Shown here piece by piece: positions 11,770-25,900 of a stretch of 64,000 nt of DNA. Numbering within the stretch: the stretch's first letter is position 1; each line of letters begins with the position of its first letter. Source of the stretch: Heterohyrax brucei (Eukaryota > Chordata > Mammalia > Hyracoidea > Procaviidae); contig CM053142.1 of NCBI GenBank assembly GCA_028571685.1, positions 68,659,296 through 68,723,295 on the forward strand, written 5' to 3'. The notes under the pieces were generated by a model that was not told where the DNA came from, made no database searches, and saw only the letters and a program-made list of their open reading frames with translations. Both the position numbers and the translations under genes were made by a program.

Positions 11770-12760
11770 GCCCTGGCCCAGTTCCGTGTGTCAGGGGTTC
11801 CGTGGTTGCTGAAGGTAGGAGTGGCTGTGACTGGCCTGGGAGGAGGCAGGTGTCTTGGGCCTCCCTAAGGCGGGGCCACTCAAGCCTGAGATTTGTCAGG
11901 GAAATCTTGGCCACCTGCTGCCCTCATGCAAATACACCCAAGCTCCTGACAGCTGCTCTTGGGCCTCTACCTCTAAGCCCTGTCTGACTTCCCTCTCTGA
12001 GGTTGGATAAGACTTAGGGCAGCCAGACCCCACTGGCTCCTGCTTTCATAGCCTCTGCACAGCCCCATGAGTCATGAGAGTAAAGATGTGGCTCCCCAGA
12101 TGGGAGCAGAGAATGGGGTTGCCCTCTCTTTGCGGTCCTTTCTCCCTTCAAAGCAGGGGCAGGTTCAACCACCTTTCTCTCTGGATCCCCGTACCTCTCT
12201 GTGGCCCACTCCAGGATCAGACCCGAGGGCAGCTGGTTGGGGTTTGTTGAGAAGGAGGATTATCCAGATCAGTCCTTTCTAATCTCAGCTCCTGCCTGTA
12301 CCCTCCCCACAGTCACCATAACCTTCTTCCCTCACCACCCTGAGCTAAGGAACAAAAATTGGGGGTATTGACAATAGGGCCATCTTCCACAGTCATATGG
12401 TTCATGGCCTGGTTGCTAGGTGAACCCTGACTGCCAAGATCATCACCACTGGTGGGGACCAGGGCTGGGGGTGCCCCACTGATGCTGTGGTTACTACTGT
12501 TCCTTTGCACCCCTTCTAAACCCCAACTCTTAATCCTCACAGCTTTGCTCTAATCCCATGGGGCCTGATGCTCTTATCTGTGCCTGCAGAGGGACTGACC
12601 AGGGAAGCACCCCATCAACTGTCAACCTCCCTCCCTCTCAGGCTAGTTGTTGGGGGGCTGCTCCCCTCTACAGCTCTACACTCCCACTCCGACCCCTTCC
12701 TTGGGCTGGGCCAAGGACTCTTGGAGCTGCAGGCAACCCTCCCTGGCCCCTCCTCCCCAT
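11770..12760. other. P3H3-GNB3 intergenic spacer
   Basis: About 1 kb of GC-moderate, unique-looking sequence. I recognise no repeat or exon. Conserved non-coding elements could be present but cannot be judged from one species. Confidence 0.5.
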
Positions 12761-12769
12761 TCCCGCCAG

Positions 12770-12984
12770 CTAATTTCATTTGCCTGACGTCACTGGCCCT
12801 ACCCTTCTCTGTAATCACCCCCCCCCAAGTTCCCCCACATCCCAGGAGGGGCCAGACCAGGCCAGCTCCTCTGGCAGCAGAGTGGGGCAGCAGGTGACCG
12901 TGTTGGCATTGCCGCTAAGGGCGTGAGGAGGCGGTGACTGAGAACCAGAGCTGGAAACCTGGGAGAGCTCCAGTCAGAGCCCAA
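12770..12984 (+). promoter_or_regulatory. GNB3: GNB3 promoter and non-coding exon 1
   Basis: A perfect CRE palindrome TGACGTCA sits at 12785-12792, just after a homeobox-like CTAATTT at 12770. A TAATC word lies at 12812; both TAAT words are compatible with OTX/CRX-type photoreceptor control, which is known for human GNB3 expression but only inferred here. A good donor CCAA/GTAAGA at 12985 marks the end of a likely 5' UTR exon. The exact transcription start is not visible. Confidence 0.55.
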
Positions 12985-13281
12985 GTAAGAGGTAGCTGCC
13001 TGAGCTCTGGGCTCTGGGGCTGGAAGGCCACTGGGGGTGCTCAGGCAGGGTTGGGGCTGGATATACCGGACTCCAAGTGTGCAGGGCCCAGGTGGCAGGG
13101 GACATGGGCAACCCAGTCATTTTCCTATTTCTTGATATGGACTCCAGCCCTCATGAGGAGTCCGGGGTAGGGCGTAAGAGACGTGATGTGGCCTGGTGGG
13201 GCTCTGGCAACACACACCCCACGTTCCTAGCAGGATCAGGAAGAGGAACAGGAGCAGGAGCAACTCGTTGACCTAACAGCC

Positions 13282-17858
<4,577 letters not shown>

Positions 17859-18253
17859 GATTGGAAAAGAGGATGTAGAAGGCCATGAAGACACTCAAAT
17901 TTAAACACCTTGAGGGTTTCTCTTTTGTATTCCTGCTGCCACTCCCACCAAGCTTTCTCTCTTGAGGGCAGCAGGGAGTGTGCCTTTGGGAGGCAGCATC
18001 AGGGACAAAGAGGCATCACCTACCATGGCCTGACAGCATCTCCCTTAATGAGCAAAGACAGTTGACCCCTCTCCAGCCCTTTGCAGGCCTGTAGGTAGGC
18101 CCCTACCTATGCCCAGACCTAGGTGGTACAGGTTGCTCAACTCTGTTGAACAATAGCTCTGACACTGTGACTATAACTCTGGCACCTCTAGTGTGCTGGC
18201 CTCCTTCTCCTTCATGCTTTTTCCTTTTTCTATTGTCTTTTTCTCTCTCCTAA

Positions 18254-18736
18254 CCCAAATCCATTGCCATCGAGTGGATTCTGACTCCTAATGAGCCTTA
18301 AGGACAGAGAATTGCCCCATAGGGTTTCAAAGGCTGTAATCTCTTTTTATTGTGATTGAGTGAACGTATACAATCCAAGTTAAATCTGCATGTTCACCTG
18401 TCTGCAGCTCCTCTGCTCTCCTTGCCTGGTGACAGCACACTCCTCCTTTCTGTTCTATACATGTCATATCCTCTTAACAATCTCCTGTCCCGTCTTCTCC
18501 ACCCTCTCCTCTGCCTTCTAGTAAGAGGCCAGTAGGACAGCATCCTATAGATGCATAGAACCATAATGTGCACACACCGTATGATGACTTTGTGTCCCCA
18601 AGTCCAGTCCATTCCTGTCAAAGGCTGTAATCTTTACAGAAGCAAAATGTTACATCTTTCACCCATGGAGCAGCCAGTGGATTTGATCTATCGTCTGTTC
18701 ACATAGCATTTGAGCACTTAAACTGTTGCTCCGTCA
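18254..18736 (-). repeat. AfroSINE in GNB3 3' UTR, itself interrupted
   Basis: Reverse AfroSINE (CCATTGCCATCGAGTGG ... GCTCCGTCAGGGCTGC) flanked by TCTCTCCTAA at 18244-18253 and TCTCTCCTAG at 18737-18746, a readable 10-bp target duplication. The element is broken at 18343-18619 by a second insertion with its own duplication. Confidence 0.85.
18343..18619 (-). mobile_element. Unnamed ~280 bp retro-inserted repeat, copy 1
   Basis: The insert lies inside the AfroSINE of the GNB3 3' UTR, flanked by perfect 14-bp duplications AAAGGCTGTAATCT (18329-18342 and 18620-18633). On the minus strand it ends ...CACTCAATCACAATAAAAAG, a polyA-signal-like tail. Sequence is shared with copies at 48514-48696 and 58508-58745. 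I do not recognise a tRNA, 7SL or 5S head, so it may be an L1 3'-end derivative. Confidence 0.65.
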
Positions 18737-18765
18737 GGGCTGCTTTTCTCTCCTAGAGAACCTGC

Positions 18766-18771
18766 AATAAA
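18766..18771 (+). terminator. GNB3: GNB3 polyadenylation signal
   Basis: AATAAA in the context CCTGCAATAAACTGTGG follows directly after the downstream copy of the AfroSINE target duplication, so the ancestral 3' UTR was about 490 bases shorter. Confidence 0.75.
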
Positions 18772-18789
18772 CTGTGGGACTGTGGTGTG

Positions 18790-20180
18790 TCTGTAATGTT
18801 TGGCTCCATCTCCATTCTCTTCCCAACACCCTTGAATCCCATTTTCTCCTCCTCACCTGGTTCTTTGCTTTTAATGGGAGGCAACCTTGCACTTATGAAG
18901 GAAGTTCAAGGGCCTGAGCCTGAAGGATCCCTTTCCCACAGACTTGAGATTTGAGACTAGAACTCTATGGGGCCTCCACTGTAATTCTAGACTCCCCTAG
19001 GGAAAACACCTGGAGACTGATAAGTCCTTTCTCTCTGAGGCAGGAGGCAGCTGGGTCAATAACAGCACGTTGTGCTTGGCTGCAGGTAAAGCCCAGAGTC
19101 AATTCCAGCCTAAGTAACAGGACTAGGGGCACAGAGCATAAGGGTTAGCAAAGTAATTCTCAACAGCAGCAAAATCTGGGAGAGCAAGAAGAAACCAACT
19201 TGGTGTTTAGCACAAGCCTGGCACTGAGACTTCACTCTGTCATTCAGTCAATAGATATTAAATGTCTGTCAATGGGAGGCATTGTGCTAGGCTTTCAAGG
19301 AGCTAGAAAAGACAGCTAATAGGCAATGAGGTGCAATAAAGGATTGCAGGTGCAATGATAAAGACTGATACCAGGCAGCTGAAAGGTAGAGGGAGGGTGG
19401 AGGCAGAAGCCAGGTAGTTGGGAAAGTATGTGTCAGTAGATTGCTACAGCCTGGCTATGGTGTGTATGTGTATGTTTGTGAGGTTCTGGTGAGCAAGTTA
19501 CATGATAAAAGGTCTTAAATGCAAAACTAAGGAGTCTAGACTTTGTAAGGGCAATAGGCAGCTATTAAAGTTTTGAGCATAGTGGTGCTGTGATCAGTTA
19601 TGCTAATAATAAGAAGTCTATTTCTCAGAAAGATAACCTGGGCAGCAGCATGGGTTGAAGTGAACGGAGGGGATTCTGGAGCCAAGGAAAAGGGAAGGTG
19701 GCAAGAAATGAAGAGTGATAGGGACAGAGGGCTAAGGGATGGGGATGGGAATGAGATTTAGGGATCAACTGCTAGGATGTGGGCTTCTGAGAGGGCAGGA
19801 GCACAAATGATGGCCAAGGCTTTGGTTTGCATCACTGGGTGGATAATGTTATGCACAAGAATAGGGGATGAAGAATAGCTTCTGGGGGAGGATCATAAAT
19901 TCAGTTTTAGACAAAATGACTTTGTAGTGCTTATGAGGAAGGTAGTGAAAGGTCAGGATTAGAAAGACCTGGAAGTTACCAGAATATATGGGATAGCTAA
20001 AGCCATGGAAGTGAATATCTGGAGAGAGCAAGAGGAAAGGGTCAAGGATAGAACTCTTGGGGACACCAGGATTTAAGGGAGAAAATGCAAGACAGGCTTG
20101 GAGCTATCAGTGGGGAACATTCAGACTGGGGAACATGAGGTTGCTATTCGACGTACAGAAGACCCAGCACAAGTTTAGGT
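18790..20180. other. GNB3-CDCA3 intergenic spacer
   Basis: The two genes converge across this 1.4 kb. The part at about 19235-19700 has the feel of an old mammal-wide repeat (CTTAAATGCAAAACTAAGGA, GGCAGCTATTAAAGTTTTG) but I cannot name it. No exon is recognised. Confidence 0.45.
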
Positions 20181-20201
20181 GTAACATTTAAAATCACTTC
20201 C

Positions 20202-20207
20202 TTTAAT
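20202..20207 (-). terminator. CDCA3: CDCA3 polyadenylation signal (variant)
   Basis: TTTAAT on the plus strand reads ATTAAA on the CDCA3 strand, about 150 bases beyond the stop codon. Confidence 0.65.
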
Positions 20208-20355
20208 ATACAAGAAATACACAAAACATAGAGTTCAATCAAACTTGCAGTCTCAGAGTTGGTAGTTTAGGAGGAGTTAAAGAGAACAAGCCATTTCTCA
20301 GTACCTCAAGAAACACCAGGCCTACGGTGATTCTGGTGCTGGGGCCAGGCAGGGC

Positions 20356-21864
20356 CTAGTTCTCTACCATGGGAAAGTGCTGATTTTCCTTGTCATGGTC
20401 CTGGTCTTGTTCCCATGCTCGTCCTCCAGTTTTCAGAAGTCGTCCAGTTCCTAGGATGGTCCCTTCTTTTAGTTCCCTAATGTTTTCACTCAGGGGCGAA
20501 GGCCGCTTACCCTGAAAAAGGCAGAGTGTGAGTGGGAAGATCCAGGGAAAAGGGCCTCGTACCCTCTAGGTTGGATTTCCTAGTCATTGCTCTCACCCTC
20601 TCTCCCTTTACCTGCCGTGGTGTCAGGGTCCCAGGGGAGTTGTCATCCTGCAAGATGGTGAGGGGGGACCTCCCTAGTGCCTTGCCACTTGGCTTCTGTT
20701 TATTATGCTTAGAACCTAGGGTGGGTAAGGACCCCAAGTTAGAGCCTTCCAGTTTATTCCTCCCACACTCCTCCTTAGATATTAGCCCAACACATTCTCC
20801 TAATTTCTCCTCGTTACACCTTACCCTTGCATTCTATACCTGAAGCTCGGGGAGTCTCAGGGTCTCTCAGGGGTTTGTCTGAGCCCCGGCTGGCCACAGG
20901 GGTTACTGTGGGCTGTCCTGCTTCCTCCTTGGCAAACACCTGTTTAGTGAGGAGCTCAGTTTGGCTCAGAGGTAGCATCGGGTCCTCAAGGGATAACTGG
21001 GTGTCCAGAGGCAAGTCCAATTCAGAAGATAAAGGTGTCTCCAGGGGCAGAACAGGTTCCAGGGAAAGATTTGATTTGGGGGCTTCGGTGTCCAATACTT
21101 CACTCAGCTGCTTCACGGGTGGGCTTAGAGGTTCTAAAGAAGAAAGTGAATTGCAATGGTGACCCTCTGACACAAATCATTCAGCAAGGTGGAAAGGATA
21201 TTAGTGCCTTGGAACTCATGCCCGGGTGGGTAAGAGAGGGAAAGCAAGAAATCACAGTGAGAGGAAGAAAAACCTTGACAAAAGTGAGGTGAGTCCCAAG
21301 CACCACCTTATCTACCCCTCTGAGAACTAGTGCTGAGGAGCCTACTCCTTTGGCCCAACACCTACCATTGGTGCTGGTCTTCATAGGCGTCCGTGCAATG
21401 CCAAGCGTAGGAGAGCGGGGATCAGAGTCCTGGCTCTGATTGGGACATTCCAGTTCTTTCCCTGATGGTAGGCTTGGTTGTGGAGAACTTTCCACCTGTT
21501 AAGACCACACGCTAGTACAAGTTTGGGTCCTGCTTCTCCTCTCCCCAAGTCCCTAGCCTCAGGCTAATATTCCTGGCCAGAATTGCCAACGTCTTCAGAC
21601 CTTCGGCCTATCCTACACAGGTTGAGAACGTGGAAAACAAAGCCTCAAAATAGGAATGTTAGAGAATAGAGGGCTCTCTCAGAGCCAAGGGAGGCTGAGG
21701 TCCAAGAATTCAGTTCTCTGATCCCCCTCCCCAACCCAGAGTACCTGGATGGGAGTGCGCAAGATGCCGGCACTAGGTGAACGAGGGTCGGCCACTCGAG
21801 CCAGATGCTTGTTTTGCGGCGGGGGTCGCGCTGGAGTGACAGGGACGCTCTTGGCCAAGCCCAT
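20356..21864 (-). CDS. CDCA3: Cell division cycle-associated protein 3 / trigger of mitotic entry (267 aa)
   Basis: Cytosolic, cell-cycle-regulated protein (Tome-1) that works with SCF ligase to promote mitotic entry and is itself destroyed by APC/C-Cdh1. Five coding exons on the minus strand: 21864-21745, 21495-21366, 21133-20840, 20715-20612, 20511-20356, total 804 nt; human is 268 aa. The start MGLAKSVPVTPARPPP is followed by paired phospho-site-like repeats, RVADPRSPSAGILRTPIQ and DSDPRSPTLGIARTPMK. Then come the conserved LGRSPLTILQDDNSPGTLTP block and a C-terminal HDKENQHF holding the KEN box degron. A 5' UTR exon is predicted from a donor (GTAAGG, 21952-21947). The protein is Ser/Pro rich and lacks a folded enzyme domain. 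A longer reading through the first donor is only intron read-through. Confidence 0.95.
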
Positions 21865-21952
21865 CTCTACCAGGAAAAGTAGGATGGGGCAGGGCCCAGC
21901 CCGGGGCGAAGAAGGAGTGCCTGCGAGAAGCGACTCAGGTCTGAGTCCTTAC

Positions 21953-22100
21953 CGTAACCATGTTCACATTTGACCCCAGAGTACCCGACCTTCTCAATTT
22001 CCAGCTAAGGAAACTCTCGGTCACTGTGGCAGAGGACTCTACAGGGATAATGACCGCTTCGTGGGCCTCCTGATACCTCTAATTTATTTAAACCACTTAC
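21953..22100 (-). other. CDCA3: CDCA3 non-coding exon 1 (predicted)
   Basis: On the minus strand, sequence ending GGTTACG/GTAAGG gives a strong donor at 21952, and a pyrimidine-rich acceptor occurs just before the ATG at 21864. The 5' limit is approximate and is set by the CHR element at 22161. Confidence 0.5.
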
Positions 22101-22160
22101 CGGACCCCAATGCCACCTTTGGGTCCCCAAGCGCTCGAGACTTAACTCCCGAAGCTGAGT

Positions 22161-22175
22161 TTCAAACTTCCCGCC
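22161..22175 (-). promoter_or_regulatory. CDCA3: CDE/CHR cell-cycle element of CDCA3
   Basis: On the CDCA3 strand the order is GGCGG (22175-22171), four bases, then TTTGAA (22166-22161). This is the exact CDE-N4-CHR arrangement bound by DREAM and MMB complexes in G2/M genes. Inverted or direct CCAAT boxes follow at 22195-22199 and 22261-22265, the usual NF-Y partners. Confidence 0.75.
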
Positions 22176-22194
22176 ACGCCCCTACCTTGACCCT

Positions 22195-22910
22195 ATTGGC
22201 TGAGCCGATGTCGGCTCCCATAGGCCCGCTCTGTGAAGGTAGGCGTGAGAGACACTGGGGCCAATCGGCAGAGGCTTGGCTTGCCTAGGGTGACGCCTCC
22301 GTGATAAAGGGACTATTAATACCCGGCTGCTAGCTGTTCGGCGTTGTCTTCGCTTTTGAAACTTTGGATTTTAAGGACGAAGGATTAACAAAAAAGTCAT
22401 GAGTTATTACGCTATTATGTACCAAACCAATTGGAAATGGAGTAAAGATGGTTACTCCTGAGGCCAGAGACAGAGTAATCATTGTTGGTGAAATTATCAA
22501 CCGCTAGACACTAACCACCTCAATCTCCACCTCATTGGGTAGCCTTTTTTCAAATACCAAAAAGACAAGTGCCCTAGTATTTCCTGATTGGACAAGTCCC
22601 CATGAAAGTTTCTGGGATTGATTGGTTTAAGCATCCATCAGCTCCTGCCCTTCAATAGGAGGCAGGCCAAGGGACTGTGAAAGTGTGAGAGTCCGAGCAG
22701 CCAAACTCCTGGCGGACCTGGCTGTCGCAAGCCCTAGAGGAGTGGGATTGGTTCTTTCAACTATCAATTGTGTTAGAAGGCTTCTCATAGGCTTCAGTGT
22801 AGAGTAGGGCAGGGGGCGGAACACTAGTAGGCAGGCTCCGCCCAACTGCCATTCTCGCGCATCTACCCTTTTGGCGCATGCACTTAACGAGTAGCGCTTA
22901 TTGGACGGCA
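22195..22910. promoter_or_regulatory. CDCA3/USP5 divergent promoter with CCAAT cluster
   Basis: The 800-base interval between divergent genes holds CCAAT or ATTGG at 22195, 22261, 22427 and 22430 (overlapping pair), 22534, 22587, 22621, 22747 and 22900. TTTTGGCGC, a consensus-type E2F site, is at 22869-22877 and runs into GCGCATGCAC, close to an NRF-1 site. No TATA box is evident near USP5. The interval should be a CpG-rich bidirectional promoter. Confidence 0.65.
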
Positions 22911-22973
22911 AGAGTAGGGGGTGGGGGACTAGGGCGGTGGGAGCCTCTGTGGGGACGAGCTGCTGCCGGTGTC

Positions 22974-25900
22974 ATGGCGGAGCTGAGTGAGGAGGCGCTG
23001 CTGTCAGTGTTACCGACGATCCGGGTCCCTAAAGCTGGAGACCGGGTCCACAAAGACGAGTGCGCCTTCTCCTTCGATACGCCGGTAAGCCCATTCCCCA
23101 CGCCCGCAGCGAACACGACTTCCTTCCATCGCCCTGGTCATTCTGCTGGGGCCTGCAAGCCTTGAGCTACCGCCTCCCTGCGGTGCACATGGGACTTGTA
23201 GTTTCCCACCCTCCTCTCTACCGTTGCTTTTCATTAGCTGGGGCCGTCATGCGACTACCGCCCCCGGAAGCTACCGCGCTCACTAAACTCGCTCCCTGCC
23301 TTGTGGAGCACTATGGGGATTGTAGTCGCTCACAGCCGTCTTTGCCGTTCTAAGCTAGGGAAGTAGCCTGGCCATTGGACTACAATCCCCGAGTGGACCC
23401 TGAGAAAGCCTGGGAGTTGGCCGTGCCTGTCGCGCATGGCTCTCCGGGTTTTGTAGTCTCCTAGAAGGATGGGGGCGACCCCCCCCCCCACTGTTCTGGG
23501 CCAGGGTGTCGAGGCAGGGGCGGGGTGGTGTGGTGACTTCTTTTCTTGGGCGGTTAGTAGTCTGGAAGGGGTATGAAGCGGGCCAGTTCTCAGAAACGCC
23601 GAGTTTTGGAGCCACCACCCATAGTTAATATGGACAGGGTGCGGGGAGGTGGGTCACTAGTGAAATAAGGGAGAAAAGCTTTGGTCGTTTATCCTTCAAG
23701 GGAACTATGATCGCAGCCCCCACCCGTTTTCCCGCCCATCACAGAAAAGAGGAAACCTCATTTAAGGTATTCCTAGACAGGATTTCTTTCGCGGTGGATG
23801 CTAAGGAGTCTTCCCATTCAGTCTCCCATTCTTGACTAGTTTTTCCCACTCTTGACAAAACCTCCACCCACATGTACTTCACGTTTTACAGGCTCCACCC
23901 GGTGCCTGCCTTCCTGCAGTTCTCCTTTCCTGTGTCACCCTCACGCAGAGACAGGCCTCTAGCCAGGCCAGAGCCTGAATAGAAAAGGCAGCAATCTGGT
24001 TGGGATCTGCCGCCGCCCCCCCACCCCCCCGGGTCACCACCACCCCCAAGCCACTGCTGGGCCCTGCCCAGGGTGTTCAGCCAGACCTGCTCGTGGCCAG
24101 AAAACTGCAAGTCAGAGTGGAAAGGCTTCACTAATGCATCACCAGTTGCTGAGTATAGCAATCTAAGGCCCAGTTCAGGATCACCACTGTGATTTGTGGT
24201 TTGCCAGATTTGCTAGGCTTTGATCTGGGCCTCAGACAATGTGCTACTTCTGTAAAGTCTAGCTTTGGGGGAGGTAAAAGGGCTTCTCAGAGCAGAGCTC
24301 CAGGGTTCCCAATCCTTGTGAGATCAGCATGTTTAGTTTCAACGGAGGAGTTTAATTACTTCAGAGGACCCACATTCCTGCCAGCTTATCACATGCATGA
24401 ATTGGTGAAGCACTGTCTGCCTCTGGAGGGAAAGGTTTTTCCTAATTCTCAGCCTATGGTGGAAGTCAGTCGAACCCTCCTATGCTTCTGTTCACTGCTC
24501 TCTCTCTCTCCTTAGTCACTGCTTTGAATACTACAAAAACGGTTTTTTTTTTGTTTTTGTGTTTTAAGTAAATATTCTGCCACCTTCTCTCACCCCTAGT
24601 CAAGAGGTCTTCAGTGTGACCTAGCTGCTTCATTACCCTGCTTATGGCATATTTGATTATCTTCATTTGGACTTATGGTCGAAAGAACTTCAGTGACTTA
24701 CCTGGTGGTGGAAAATGTTCTATTTGTTCATGCACATTGCAGTCCACAGTGTCCTAGGGAGTGGTACAGAACAATCTATGGGACCAAGAAATCCTTCGAC
24801 AATGTCCTATTTTTAATTGCACAGAAGAAAAATTTTTTTTTCAAGGCCACTGGGGCTTTTATTCCAGGAAGAAGATGCCTGTTGCTCAAAGCCTTAGATC
24901 TAAGGGAAGACTCTTACTGTCTCAAATTTCCTCCACCACCTTATCTACCACTGTATTTACAAAGGCTCTTGTGAACTTTTTCAGCCTTGGGAAGCCTATC
25001 CTCCCTTCTCATCTGTGATTCAGGGTGGATACTTGCCTTTCCCTGTATTCTTCCTGGGTTGCACATGTTCAACACTCCTCCTCCTAGTGTTGCTAAATGG
25101 TTCTAGAAAGGGGATGAGTTTGAAGTTGGAGGTGGATGGCACTTCCGTGAGGATCATAGTTATTGGTCACAGGAGATGGGAGGGACCAAAATGGTGACTG
25201 GAGAATGCTGGACATGATGTCCCTGCCAGAGTCGATCCAGGTTTAGACGTAAGCCCCAAACAAGGCATTGTTCTTCTGGAGCCAGGCTGCAATGGAAGAG
25301 GAGGGAGACAACTCAGAGGGTGGACCGGTTTGACCACCTAGAAGAATGTAGTAAAGCAAAGGTCTGGACTTGCTGGGAGCTCAGAGGTTAGGTGTCCCAT
25401 TCAGGTGCTGCAGTCTGCTCCTATTGATCATGGAGTATTTGTGTTAGGTGTCCCTGGTTTGGGATCAGTGTTTGACATGCATATCTTTCATTTCCCAAGA
25501 AGGACCCTTTTCCCTCTAAATGTAATCCCTGGCCCTGGAAGTCCACATATTTGATCCCCATTTATCTTTGGGATTTCTTGGCTCCAAGAAAAGGGGGAGG
25601 GAAAGGACTTAACTGCAATTGATTGGAGGCCTCCAAGGCCCAAAGAGGAAACCCTGGGGGTATGGTAGGTTTGAGTGCTATGTCTGCTAGCCAAAAGTTT
25701 GGCAGTTCAGATCTGCCAGCTGTTCCTTGGAAACTCTATAGGACAGTTCTGCTGACCTCTAGGGTCACTTAGAGTCGGCCCTGACTTGATGGCAGTGGGT
25801 TTGGTTTGGATTTTAGAAGGCCCAAAGAAGGAGCAGAAGGGCAGATGAAAGGTGACTGATAAGTCTCATTTACCCCTTGGTGCCCATACTGGTTCTTATG

